Shown here in pieces: positions 1 to 8,925 of a stretch of 64,000 nt of DNA. Source of the stretch: Streptomyces cyaneochromogenes (GTDB lineage Bacteria > Actinomycetota > Actinomycetes > Streptomycetales > Streptomycetaceae); contig NZ_CP034539.1 of NCBI RefSeq assembly GCF_003963535.1, positions 8,370,001 to 8,434,000 on the forward strand, written 5' to 3'. Positions within the stretch are counted from its first letter, which is position 1. Every line of letters begins with the position of its first letter. The notes below the pieces were generated by a model, which saw only the letters and a program-made list of their open reading frames with translations, had not been told where the DNA came from and did not search any database. A program made the translations under genes and the position numbers.

Positions 1-2
1 AT

Positions 3-728
3 CTGGAGTGGAGCCCGGAACAGATCGCGTCCCACCTGCGCACCCGCTGGCCTGACCGGCCGGAGCGGCACCTGTGCCACGAGACCATCTACCGAGCCCT
101 CTACCAGGGCGCGAAAGGCGGCCTGAGCAGGACTCTGACGCGTAAGCTCCGCACCGGACGGCCGCTGAGGAAGAAGCGTCGCCGCCCTGACCAGCGCATG
201 CCGAGATTTGTCGCGCCCGCCGTCCTGATCGACCACAGGCCACCAGTCATCGAGCTGCGCGAGCGTCTCGGCGACTGGGAAGGCGACCTCGTCGTGGGCG
301 TCCGCAGCCAGTCCGCCGTCGCCACCCTCGTCGACCGACGCACCCGCTATCTCCGGCTGGTCCCGCTGCCCGAGGGACACTCGGCCGGCCACCTACGTGA
401 TGCCCTGATCACCGTCCTCAGCCGGCTGCCGGCCCATGCCCGACGGAGTCTCACCTGGGACCAGGGCTCCGAGATGGCCCGCCATCATGAACTCGCGCCC
501 TACTTCGCCGACGGCATCTTCTTCGCCCGCCCTGGCAGCCCCTGGCAGCGGGGCACGAACGAGAACACCAACGGCCTTCTGCGCCAGTACCTGCCCAAGC
601 GCACGAACCTGTCGCTCTACACCGTGGACGATCTCCGCAGCATCGAGCATCGGCTGAACAACCGACCCCGCAAAACACTGAGTTGGCAGACCCCCGCCCA
701 GGCATTCACCGCCGCTCTGGCACTATGA
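3..728 (+). CDS. IS30-family transposase, 5' end outside window
   Basis: C-terminal part of a DDE transposase; the reading frame is open from the left edge, so the true start is outside the window. The sequence begins LEWSPEQIASHL, then HETIYRALYQ, the signature preceding the catalytic core in IS30 enzymes. The three acidic residues are visible in GDWEGDLVVG, TWDQGSEMARH and GTNENTNGLLRQY, followed by the typical C-terminal LNNRPRKTLSWQTPAQAF. Nothing in the visible part is broken. The IS end is probably in the 45 bp after the stop, where a TTGCGACGATCATGCAAATC-like end is seen, but the partner repeat is not visible. Confidence 0.93.
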   Translation: MEWSPEQIASHLRTRWPDRPERHLCHETIYRALYQGAKGGLSRTLTRKLRTGRPLRKKRRRPDQRMPRFVAPAVLIDHRPPVIELRERLGDWEGDLVVGVRSQSAVATLVDRRTRYLRLVPLPEGHSAGHLRDALITVLSRLPAHARRSLTWDQGSEMARHHELAPYFADGIFFARPGSPWQRGTNENTNGLLRQYLPKRTNLSLYTVDDLRSIEHRLNNRPRKTLSWQTPAQAFTAALAL

Positions 729-1228
729 GCCTGCAACGTTGCGACGATCATGCAAATCCACCTTAGAACCCAAGCGTCGGAACTGGGTCACGATTCACGC
801 GTCGCCGACAGGCACCCACCCTCACCCCGACGCCGTGAGGTGCTGATGACGCCGCGGAGTCCGGCGCATGCTCCGTCGGGACGTCCGGATCGGTTCGCTC
901 TCAGCGGCTGACTGCTCCGCGAACACCTACGCGACGATCTCCTATGTGATCTCCCGTCGCGGCAAATCTTTCCGGCCCCGCTCCAGCCGCACGGCCAACT
1001 CGGCCGCCGCAGCTTCAAGTTCCTGCCTTGCCCCGCGGCCTACGGCGAAGTGGGGGGAACACGGGGCAAGGAGCTCTGCGGTCGGGGACTGGGGCGACGT
1101 CAATCCGCGCCGCTGTCGCCCAGACGCGGCGAACCGCGAGGCCGGGAGTTTGGCGAGTGACGGGCCTGTTTCACCTGTCGGATGCCGCATGCACCTGCTT
1201 AGTGATGCAGACCAATTGCTGGTGGCAG
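729..1228. other. Gene-free stretch
   Basis: About 500 bp without a convincing gene. The first 50 bp probably hold the right end of the IS30 element. ORFs here on both strands are arginine- and serine-rich without recognisable domains, and I treat them as spurious. Confidence 0.5.
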
Positions 1229-1264
1229 CTGGAGGTCCGGCTGAACGCAGGACCGGACCTCCAG
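1229..1264. terminator. Hairpin terminator, 12-bp perfect stem
   Basis: CTGGAGGTCCGG (1229-1240) pairs perfectly with CCGGACCTCCAG (1253-1264) around a 12-nt loop. It lies 38 bp beyond the stop of the minus-strand secreted-protein gene, where a terminator is expected. It could also stop transcripts leaving the IS30 element. Confidence 0.6.
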
Positions 1265-1301
1265 CCCGTTGCGCTGTACCTCGGACTGAGTCGTGGGGGA
1301 C

Positions 1302-1691
1302 TCAGCAGCCGTAGTTGATCAGATCGAAGGACTCGTAGTGGTCGGCCGTGTAGTAGTCCTCCCGAGTCTCCTCACCGGTGACGATGCGGCGCGCGCCGCG
1401 TGTGGAGGAGCCCGGCGTGATCACGGTGTACTCGTGATAGTAGCCAGAGGACTGACTTGGCAGGATGCCTTCCCGGTTCTGGAAGACGGTCCCGTCCTGG
1501 GAGTACGGGTAGGGGCCGCCCTGCTCGATCAGGTCCAGGGTGTCGTACGCCTGGGAGGGCAGGTCGCTGTAGCAGATGCTGCCGACCGCGGCGGCTGCGG
1601 GGGAAGCCGTGGCGACGGTTCCGCCGACGAGGAGGGCGGACAGGACGGCGGCTGCGGCGCCGATGCGAGTGATTCGTGGGGGGAATCTCAT
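1302..1691 (-). CDS. Small secreted protein, 129 aa
   Basis: Unknown family. The N-terminus is a clear Sec signal peptide: basic MRFPPRITR, then a hydrophobic AAAAVLSALLVGGTVA core, then an Ala-rich AxA cleavage region near residue 35. The mature part of about 95 residues has two cysteines (GSICYSD and the C-terminal NYGC), which may form one disulfide outside the cell. It is rich in Tyr, Asp and Glu toward the end (YYTADHYESFDLI). The last 45 residues recur almost unchanged in a truncated copy on the opposite strand at 13.4 kb. No function can be assigned. Confidence 0.75.
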   Translation of the reverse strand: MRFPPRITRIGAAAAVLSALLVGGTVATASPAAAAVGSICYSDLPSQAYDTLDLIEQGGPYPYSQDGTVFQNREGILPSQSSGYYHEYTVITPGSSTRGARRIVTGEETREDYYTADHYESFDLINYGC

Positions 1692-1996
1692 GCCTTCATG
1701 ATGACGCGCGTAGACAGTGGCATGTCAATGACAACTCCGGAGATTTTCCCGTCAAGTCCGATGAGTTTTCGCGGAGTTAACTTGTGGCCGAGTGTCACCA
1801 CGCCGTCCTCACAGACGGCTGTACTGCCCGGTGACGTACCAACGGAGCCGCTCGACCTCCACGCCCCGAGCAGGGCCGATACCTGGCGCTGGCGCGCGGC
1901 TACTCACCTGCGGAACAAGAGTCAGGTCGCCCCTCGGCGGCCTGCGCTGCACGTGCCAGCGTGCGGGATGTGCAACTGGTAGGACTGGTACGTAGT
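1692..1996. other. Gene-free stretch
   Basis: About 305 bp between the start of the secreted-protein gene and the end of the helicase gene. The right-hand 25 bp just before 1716 contain the ribosome-binding and promoter region of the secreted protein, and GC content drops at 1695-1790. I see no gene in it. Confidence 0.45.
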
Positions 1997-3634
1997 TCAC
2001 GGGTGGATGGTGCCCGACTCGAACCAGGCGTGGAGCGTGGACTTTGCTCCGTCCGGGAGATCGTCGATGAACACGACGGCCAGGCCGCGCTGGGCTCGGG
2101 AGCAGCAGACGTAGAACAGGTTGCGTGAGCGTTCGGTGCGGTCGGGTTTGTCGGTGCCGGCGAGCATCTTGCCGATGCTGTACCTGTTCCAGGCGCGGTC
2201 GTCGACCACCACTACGACGTTTTCGAATTCGTCACCCTTGACGCCGTGCTGGGTCGAGAACGGGGTGAGTTCATCGATGAAGTGGGTGATGCTGATGACC
2301 TCACGGTAGGACACGGTGCGGAGGTTGTGGGAGAAGTCCGCTCGTCGCTGGTCGCGCTCGTCCAGGTTTGTTGCGGATCTCCGGTGTTCCAGGTCCTTGA
2401 GCTTTCCTGGCAGGGCTAGGAGATGGCCGTCGGCCATCAGATCGAGCACCTCGCCGATGGTGCCGGTTGTGCGTACGGCGTCGAGTGCACGGATCGCGTC
2501 ACTGATCGCGCGTTTGTGGGCGTGACGGGTGATCCGGGTCCGTCCCTCGTCCAGCAGCTCGGTCAGCTCGGCGAAGTCGTTGTTGTGGAACGCGGTGCTT
2601 ACGGCTTCGACGCGTGTGAGGTACTGGATGTACGGCTCGTTGCGGGCCATGAGGTCGTCGGGGCCGTAGCGGCCCAGCTTTCGGTACTGTTCCAGGAGGT
2701 TCGCGTACTCCAGGGTGCCGGCTATCCCTCGGTGGGTGAGCAGCAGGTACTTGGAGTTCTCCCGGGTCCAGCCGTTCCGGGCCAGGACTGCTTCGGCGGC
2801 GGTGAGTCGCTCAGGGCCGGCTGGGGTGCTGCTGTTGAGGAAGAGGTGGACTTCGCCGGTCTGCTGCTCGCCGACGGCATCCTGGGTGAGCTCGGGACGC
2901 ATCCGGTTGAGCACCTCGACGACCGGAGGCGAGCACCGGTAGTTCTCGTGCTTGGTGATCTCGGTGAGGAGACCGGGCCGTTTTACCGCTCCGACTCCGG
3001 ACTCGTAGATCTTCTGCATGGAGTCGCCGAAGAGGCCGACCACGCATTTCTCGCGGCCTGCGCCTGCCAGGTGGTCCCGCAGCAGCTGGATCGTCTTGGG
3101 TGAGGTGTCCTGGTACTCGTCGACAAGGATGGCCGGGTACTTGCTGGTGATGATGCGTACGAGTTTGGGGTGGGCCGTGACGAGACGCAGCGACAGCGCG
3201 ATGACGTCGTCGTGGGAGATGCGCCCCTCGTGCAGCCTGCGCCCGCGGTCGGAATACTCGATGGCGGGAGGATCGGTGACGTCATCAAGGTCTTCTGGTT
3301 TGGACAGGTCCTTGTTGTAGTCGAGGATTTGCTGCCAGAGCTCATGCTGGTACGGCTGGATGACACTCCACAGGAATTCGTGGATGGTGTCGACATCGAC
3401 GAGCGGATCTGCGGCGATGCGTTCGTGGATCTTCTTCTTTGCGACGTTGGTGTAGGTGATGCAGGCGATCCGCCGGCCGTGTGCTTCCAGGTCTGCACGG
3501 CGGTGGGTCAGGAGGTGCTGCAGGGCGCGTACCAGGGTGGTCGTCTTGCCGGCGCCGGCCCCTGCTTCGACGAGGAAGCTGCGCCGGGCTTCCAGTTCGG
3601 TGGCGACGGCTTCGAGGGTGTCTAGGCGAGCCAC
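1997..3634 (-). CDS. UvrD/Rep-like superfamily 1 helicase, GajB-like
   Basis: 545 aa SF1 helicase. Motif I is GAGAGKTT (residues 25-32), motif II DEYQDT (172-177), motif III GDSMQKIY, motif V STQHGVKGDEFENVVVV, and motif VI RNLFYVCCSRAQRGL. The length is close to the Gabija GajB subunit (about 500 aa) and shorter than housekeeping UvrD (over 700 aa). The GTG start overlaps the end of the upstream OLD-like nuclease gene by 13 bp, so the two are co-translated. OLD-type nuclease plus a small UvrD helicase is the Gabija arrangement, in which the helicase senses or processes DNA ends during phage infection. This gene looks intact; its partner is not. Confidence 0.85.
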   Translation of the reverse strand: MARLDTLEAVATELEARRSFLVEAGAGAGKTTTLVRALQHLLTHRRADLEAHGRRIACITYTNVAKKKIHERIAADPLVDVDTIHEFLWSVIQPYQHELWQQILDYNKDLSKPEDLDDVTDPPAIEYSDRGRRLHEGRISHDDVIALSLRLVTAHPKLVRIITSKYPAILVDEYQDTSPKTIQLLRDHLAGAGREKCVVGLFGDSMQKIYESGVGAVKRPGLLTEITKHENYRCSPPVVEVLNRMRPELTQDAVGEQQTGEVHLFLNSSTPAGPERLTAAEAVLARNGWTRENSKYLLLTHRGIAGTLEYANLLEQYRKLGRYGPDDLMARNEPYIQYLTRVEAVSTAFHNNDFAELTELLDEGRTRITRHAHKRAISDAIRALDAVRTTGTIGEVLDLMADGHLLALPGKLKDLEHRRSATNLDERDQRRADFSHNLRTVSYREVISITHFIDELTPFSTQHGVKGDEFENVVVVVDDRAWNRYSIGKMLAGTDKPDRTERSRNLFYVCCSRAQRGLAVVFIDDLPDGAKSTLHAWFESGTIHP

Positions 3635-5265
3635 TGCAGTCCTTCGGCGATGTAGCGGGGAACGGCCCAGTCCTCCAGGAGCATGACGTCGAAGGCGAAG
3701 TCCGTTTTGTGGTCGCTGAGTTGCTGTGCGATGTCGTAGGCCTTGGCTTCGATGTCGTCGGCGGTGGGGTCGGCCCCGACTTCCTTGACGAAGGCCGCCT
3801 TCAAGGCGAGCTGGCGAAAGCCACGTACGAGGGACTCTGCGTTGGCGATGATGAAGGCGTCCTCGAAGCTCCGCGCGCAGGCTCCCGAATCCTTCTCCGG
3901 GATCTGGTAGGCGACGCGGACGTGTCCTTGCTCCTTGTCAGCCGGGTCGGTGGCGAGCAGCTCGGCGATGCTGGACTTTGCGGGCAGCCAGGTCTTGAGC
4001 GTCGTATTCGAGGTGACCGTCTGCCCCTGGCCGGGTGGGCAGGCCTTGCGGTGCTTCGGGCACACGGAGTCGATGTCGGTGATGACGAGTGTCTTGACGT
4101 TCAGGAAGGCGAGCAGTTCCCGGAAGCGGACAGCGTAGGCGTCGCCGACCTCGATGACCGATACGTACTGGTGCAGAAGCCCCTTGGCACACCGCCGGAC
4201 CATCTCCGGCAGGATCAGCCGTTCGGCGGTGCCCTCGATCAGGATCACCTTGTCCGCGAAGAACATGTCACACCGGTGCAAGACCATGTACTGGCGCAGG
4301 AAGCGCAGGGTCTCGTCACCCTGTGGAGTGGCCTTCACATTGGCCTCGAAGGTCGAGAGGTCCTTGACCGTGAGCTGCGGATCGGAACGGTCGAAGTAGC
4401 GCACCGTGTGGAAGCCGCTGCTGGCAACGATGTGGGAGGAGTGCGTGGTGATGACCACCTGCACCTTCCAGCCCGTCTTACGGTCAATGAAGTCCTGGAT
4501 GTTCTTGATGAACGTCTCCTGCATCTGGGGATGCAGATGGGCTTCGGGCTCCTCGATGAACAGCACCTGCAGCGCCGGTTTGGGCGTGGTGCGCTCATAG
4601 GTCTGGTGAAAGCTGATGACCTGCAGGATCGTAAAGATCAGCTTGCTGTAGCCCAGCCCATTGTGCCCTTCGGGAATATGGAAGTCGTCGTCCCCGGATG
4701 GGTACTGGATGCGGGTACTGCCGCGCAGAATGCCGGAGGCCTCGATGAGGGAGACGATGCGGGGCTTCTGGACCGGGGTGATGGTGCCCACCCCGAAGGT
4801 GCGCAGGTCCTCAAAGATCGGGTCGAACAGCGTGGCGTAGTTGTCGTCGAGCTGCTGCGAGGCGGACGCCAGAGCTGTCTCGATCTGCTCGATGCTCTGG
4901 TGACGGTCCTCCTGCCCGCTGTTGACCTTGTAGTAGGCCTCGAACGTCTTCGACAACGTGCGGGCCTTGTCGCTCGGTGTGTCATCCATCTTGGTCTGCG
5001 CGTAGACGAACTTGACCGACAGGATGGACTCGGCGGCGCCGCGCTTGATCTCCTTGGGAACGTTCTCGTCCAAGGGGCTGACCGCGCGATAGGCCGGGGC
5101 GAAGTAGTCCGAGAAGTTCTTGCGCAGCCACTTGATGCGATCAAACTGCTCCCGCTGGCTGGCCGACCAGAAGTCCTTGAGGAACTCGTGCGGGCGTGCG
5201 ACCTCTAGCGCCGCTTCGATCTTGACCTCGAAGCAGGTGTCGTCCAGGTCGAGGATCACACCCGT
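3622..5265 (-). pseudogene. GajA/OLD-like ATPase-TOPRIM nuclease, 5' truncated by IS481
   Basis: About 547 codons of an OLD-family (class 2, GajA-like) nuclease. The ABC-ATPase part shows the Walker B region LFIEEPEAHLHP and the H-loop ITTHSSHI. The TOPRIM part follows with ILIEGTAERLILP and LVITDIDS, whose acidic residues bind metal. No Walker A (GxxxxGKS/T) is present: native homology begins at VILDLDDTCFEVKI, directly at the IS481 end (5266), so roughly the first 150 residues of the ATPase domain are missing. An ORF can be read from an ATG inside the IS (5418), but those 50 residues are antisense to the transposase. The protein would lack nucleotide binding, so the operon is probably inactive as a defence system. 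Confidence 0.82.
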
Positions 5266-5290
5266 TGTATTGACCCGCAGGGTTGTTGAC
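5266..5290 (-). repeat. IS481 right terminal repeat, 25 bp
   Basis: Begins with the TGT typical of IS481 ends (TGTATTGACCCGCAGGG at the start). All 25 bp are identical to the right end of the second element at 10917-10941, although the two transposase genes have diverged. This marks the insertion junction in the OLD-like gene. Confidence 0.75.
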
Positions 5291-6244
5291 TCGACTGATG
5301 GGCGGCTGACCACCGAGCGCGGTGTGGCTGCGGTGGTGGTTGTATGTGTGGATGAATTCCGCCAAGGCGTCGGTGCGTTCGGCATTGCTGGAGTACGGGC
5401 GTACATAGGCCCACTCATCGAGCAGGGTGCGATTCAGGCGCTCGACCTTGCCGTTCGTTTGCGGGCGGTAGGGGCGGGTGCGTTTGTGAACGATGCCGGC
5501 ATCGCTCAAGATCTGCGCGAACACCTTGGACCTGTAGCAGGAGCCGTTGTCGGTGAGGCCTCGCTCGACGGTGATTCCGTGCCCGGCGAAGAAGGAGTTG
5601 GCGCGCTCCCAGAAGGCTGCGGCGGTCTCCTTACGCTCGTCGGTCAAGGCTTCGCTGTAGGCGAGCCGGGAGTGGTCGTCTACGGCTGTGTGGACGAAGC
5701 TGTAGCCGATCACGGGACTGCCGCCCTTGCGGACCTCGGTTGTGGCCTGTCAGTTGCCAGCAGCCTGCTGGCGGGGCACGATCCGGTGCCCGCCGCCGTC
5801 AGGGATGTTGCCAAGTTTCTTGATGTCGACGTGGACCAGTTCGCCTGCGCGTTCGCGTTCGTAGCGGCGGATGACCTGGCCGGTGGGTCGGTCCAACCAG
5901 CGCAGACGGTTCAGGTTGTACCGGGTAAGAACTCGGTGGACGGTCGAGGTGGGCAGTCCCAGAATCGGGCCGATCCTCGCTGGGCCGAGCTTTCGTTCAC
6001 GCCGCAGCTCGCAGATGCGGGCCTCGACGTCGGCGGGAGTGCGGTGGGGAGTGGTCCGTGGCCGACTGGGGCGGTCGTACAGGCCGGCGTCGCCTTCGGC
6101 TTTCCAGCGGCGGGCCCACTTGTGGGCTGTAGCACGGGAGATGCCCATCTCATCGGCCACGTGGGCGATGGGCCTGCCGCCTCGGACCCGGTCGACGAGG
6201 AGCCGTCTGCCGTGGACGGTCAGCCGGGCGTTGGGGTGGGACAA
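5266..6244 (-). pseudogene. IS481-family transposase with internal TGA
   Basis: TTG start at 6244. The N-terminal half has the helix-turn-helix GRPIAHVADEMGISRATAHKW and the linker ELVHVDIKKLG, giving the first catalytic Asp. An in-frame TGA near 5750, after PRQQAAGN, interrupts the frame. Reading resumes in the same frame as the rve core: HTAVDDHSRLAYSE, the second Asp in GLTDNGSCY, and the Glu in PQTNGKVERLNRTL. The frame has no stop of its own and runs out of the element through VNNPAGQYN into the nuclease gene. The element ends at 5266 (TGT terminus); the other end was not resolved, but lies beyond 6244. Confidence 0.82.
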
Positions 6245-6433
6245 GAAGACCTCTGCGGTGATGTGTGCGGGGGATGTCGCCGGTTACCGCGGACACGCCA
6301 CTGGACCCGGCTTCGGGCGGGTCGCAGTCATGAGGGGTGCAATCGAGATGCGTGGAGCCGGGACGTTCGCGTCGCTGCCGCGGCGGCCGTGGAGATCCTC
6401 GGGCCGTTCGGGCGGCCCGAGGATGACATCGGT

Positions 6434-7378
6434 TCAGTTCACGTGCGCGATGTTGTCGGCCAACCAGTCGTCGAAGCTCTTGAGCGCGGGGTTGAGCTGC
6501 CGTGCCGTGGTCAGGTCGCGGGCCCCGGTGAATTCCCGGTCGAAGTCGCCGTAGTACTGGAACATGTTGCCGACCTCGTCGGCGGCCGGGACGTCGAGGG
6601 AGCGGAAGACGTCGTAGGGCACCGCCTGGAAGCGCACCGGCTCGCCGAGCGCGGCCGCGAACTTCTCCGCGTACTGCGCCCCGGTCAGGTGGTCGCCTGC
6701 CAGGCCGATGGTCTCGCCGATGAACCGCTCGCCACTATTGAGCACGGCGAATGCGGTGCGGCCGATGTCCTCGACGTCCACCCCGGCGAGCAGCTTGCCG
6801 TCCTCGAGGGGCAGGGCAAGGGTCAGCACGCCGTCCTCGCCGCGCCGGGGAGCGAAGTTACGCTGGAAGCCCTGGAAGAAGAAGGTGGTGTTCAGGAAGG
6901 TCGTGGGGACCCCGGCCTGCCGGAACAGTTCGTTCGCCGCGCCCTTGGCGTCGAAGTGCGGCACGTTGTACTCACCCTGGAGGACGGGCATCCGGTCGTC
7001 CTCCAGGGGAAGCAGCTCGCGGGTGTCCTCGAGCGTCGACCAGACCACGTGCCGAAGGCCCGTCGCCTTGGCGGCCCGCACCAGAGCGTTGATCTCCTCG
7101 GTCTCCCTCGCCGCCGAGCCGTGGGCCCAGAAGTTGGTGACCAGGAAGGCACCGTAGGCGCCCTCGAATGCTTTGTGCACGCTCGGTTCGTTGTCGAAGT
7201 CGGCCCGAACGACCTCGGCACCACGTGCGGCGAGTTCCCTGGCCGCGGGCGAATCGGGATTCCTGGTGAGGGCGCGCACTGCGAAACCCGCATCAGGGTC
7301 GGCGAGGATCGCCCGGGCGGCACCGCCACCCTGGCCTCCCGTGGCGCCGGTGACCGCGATGATCTTCTTGCGGTTCAT
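6434..7378 (-). CDS. NmrA/HSCARG-like NAD(P)-binding protein
   Basis: 314 aa atypical short-chain dehydrogenase/reductase of the NmrA family. The N-terminal Rossmann motif is VTGATGGQGGG (residues 9-19) with VRALTRNP after beta-2, placing an Arg where NADP(H) preference is usual. HVVWSTLED follows in the middle of the fold, where extended SDRs have the catalytic Ser/Tyr. HSCARG-like members are often redox sensors rather than enzymes, so activity is uncertain. A strong AAGGAGAAG ribosome-binding site supports the ATG at 7378. A 17-bp palindrome lies just upstream. It is part of the cargo between the two IS481 elements. Confidence 0.88.
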   Translation of the reverse strand: MNRKKIIAVTGATGGQGGGAARAILADPDAGFAVRALTRNPDSPAARELAARGAEVVRADFDNEPSVHKAFEGAYGAFLVTNFWAHGSAARETEEINALVRAAKATGLRHVVWSTLEDTRELLPLEDDRMPVLQGEYNVPHFDAKGAANELFRQAGVPTTFLNTTFFFQGFQRNFAPRRGEDGVLTLALPLEDGKLLAGVDVEDIGRTAFAVLNSGERFIGETIGLAGDHLTGAQYAEKFAAALGEPVRFQAVPYDVFRSLDVPAADEVGNMFQYYGDFDREFTGARDLTTARQLNPALKSFDDWLADNIAHVN

Positions 7379-7395
7379 GGCTGCTTCTCCTTCGA

Positions 7396-7412
7396 AGCAT
7401 CAAGTTGATGCT
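7396..7412 (-). promoter_or_regulatory. 17-bp palindromic operator upstream of the NmrA-like gene
   Basis: AGCATCAA-G-TTGATGCT is a perfect inverted repeat with a single central base, ending 18 bp before the NmrA-like start codon. It overlaps the expected leader or promoter and is a good candidate repressor site. The repressor is not identified. Confidence 0.5.
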
Positions 7413-7709
7413 CCAGCTCAACTGAATTGCGGCCGATGCCTTCAGCTCTCGGCCAGCGGTGCTTACTGCTGGATGAAACGGAGCGGCACCGCCTCCTCGG
7501 CGACTCCGGTGGCCTTGGCTTCCGAGCGGAATTCGCCGTCACTCAGTGCTGCAACACTGGTGCACCACAGCTGTGGTCAGGTCGTGAGTGCTGGCGTTTC
7601 GCCGTCACCGGCGACAACCTGGACGGCTGCACGCAATGCGTCGAGCCGGTCAGGTCATAAGCAGGATCAAGGTGGCCAGGCGTGGTGTTAGCCGGCCGCG
7701 GGCCCGGCG
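7413..7709. other. Gene-free stretch
   Basis: About 300 bp upstream of the NmrA-like gene. It includes the promoter of that gene at its left end; the rest shows no gene with recognisable sequence. Confidence 0.4.
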
Positions 7710-7775
7710 GTGAGGGTGGTGGCGGACAAGGGCCACTCGTCCCGCAGGATCCTGGCCTACCTGCGCAGACTCGGC
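7710..7775 (+). pseudogene. IS5-family transposase remnant
   Basis: A 22-codon island reading VVADKGHSSRRILAYLRRLG resembles the conserved (L/V)xADKGYSSRxIRxYLRRRG segment of actinobacterial IS5-type transposases, around the second catalytic Asp. The frame loses similarity immediately on both sides. It is a short scar, not a working element. Confidence 0.5.
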
Positions 7776-7860
7776 CCGCTCCAGGAGGGCCCACGGTCGG
7801 TGTTGCCGCCAAGGGTGGTGCGGGAGCGGGACGGAAACGGACCGGGAGGGTGCCTCGGGT

Positions 7861-8766
7861 TCAGTCCACGTGCTTGTCGAACCATTCGACCAGCTGCTCG
7901 GGGTGCTCGGAGAAGTAGTTGTAGCCGTCCCAGCGCCGGGTGCTGCCCTCGATCCAGAACAGCTTCTTGTCGCCTACAGGGACGGCGTCGAAGATCGCCT
8001 GCACGTCGGAGGGCTTGGTCAGTGCGTCGTCATGCACCTGGGTGATGAAGGTGGGCACCTGGCAGTTCTTGGCGTACTCGATCGGCGACACCTCGTCGAT
8101 GGTGAAGCTGAGGTTGAGTTCCACCTCCCGGTCCACGGCCTCGAACTGGTCCGCGATCCCCATCGCTTCCAGGTTGCGCTCGACCATCGCGCGCATCGAG
8201 ATCGGCTGGATGGCGACCAGGGCGTGCACGTCCGCGAAGAGCTCCGGATGCCGGTTCATCGCCATGAACGTGGCATTGGCGCCCATGCAGCGGCTGAGCA
8301 GGCCCACCTTCATGGTGGCCGCGTCGGGGCGGGACCTGGCGTACCGCAGCGAGCCGGCCACGTCGCGGGACTCGAACTGGCCCCAGGTGAAGATGAAGCC
8401 GTTGGCGTCGCCGCTCTGGCCATGGTTGCGTGCGTCGTAGGTCAGCACGTTGTACCCGGCCTCATGCAGGTGCTGGTACTCGCGCATGTAGTTGACCTCG
8501 ATGGTGTTGCCGGGGACGAACTGCCACGGGGGCAGGTGCGAGGGGAAGCCGTAGCGGTTCATGGGCATCGGGTGGTTGGCGATGATCAGCTTGTCCGAGC
8601 CCGGGCAGGGAATCCACCACGCTTCCAGCGGGGTGCCGTCCAGGGACGGGAACGTGACGTCCTCGTACGCCATCCCGTACTCGTCCGGCGTGTGCAGGAT
8701 CGGCGCACGCACCGGGCTGCTGAGGCCCTTCGCCAGACCCTTGACCATCTCCGAAATATCCGCCAT
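7861..8766 (-). CDS. Alpha/beta hydrolase with probable Cys nucleophile
   Basis: 301 aa single-domain alpha/beta hydrolase. The nucleophile-elbow region reads LLSRCMGANAT: the position normally held by Ser in GxSxG is Cys, as in dienelactone-hydrolase-like enzymes. YDARNHGQSGD supplies the oxyanion-side loop, and THVHDDALTKPSDV-like sequence near residue 230 (read as ITQVHDDALTKP) places the acid. The last His is in the C-terminal WIEGSTRRWDGYNYFSEHP segment. No signal peptide, so cytoplasmic. It is divergent from the MmyB-type regulator starting at 8926, which probably controls it. The substrate is unknown. Confidence 0.8.
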   Translation of the reverse strand: MADISEMVKGLAKGLSSPVRAPILHTPDEYGMAYEDVTFPSLDGTPLEAWWIPCPGSDKLIIANHPMPMNRYGFPSHLPPWQFVPGNTIEVNYMREYQHLHEAGYNVLTYDARNHGQSGDANGFIFTWGQFESRDVAGSLRYARSRPDAATMKVGLLSRCMGANATFMAMNRHPELFADVHALVAIQPISMRAMVERNLEAMGIADQFEAVDREVELNLSFTIDEVSPIEYAKNCQVPTFITQVHDDALTKPSDVQAIFDAVPVGDKKLFWIEGSTRRWDGYNYFSEHPEQLVEWFDKHVD

Positions 8767-8925
8767 GACAGTATCTCTTTCTGTTTCTCGGTGAGATCAT
8801 CTGGTATTTCCTTCGGCTATAAGAACGTAACTTTCGGGCTGGGGAGAAGCCACTGGTGAAAGGTGTACTGGCAGGGCACCCCTCATTCAGGGATGGCTCC
8901 GAGATGTCGCCCTAATCTGGAAACC

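Noticed and set aside
3481..5208. A 575-residue ORF on the plus strand across the OLD/UvrD genes
   Set aside because: Antisense to two genes with clear motifs; composition (Val, Gly, Asp, Leu rich) is that of a shadow frame and no domain is visible.
5266..5418. N-terminal 50 residues of the OLD-like ORF read from ATG 5418
   Set aside because: They are antisense to the transposase C-terminus; the native gene begins only after the IS end.
5120..7408. A 762-residue plus-strand ORF covering the IS481 and the NmrA-like gene
   Set aside because: It crosses an IS boundary and is antisense to established genes, so it cannot be a conserved protein.
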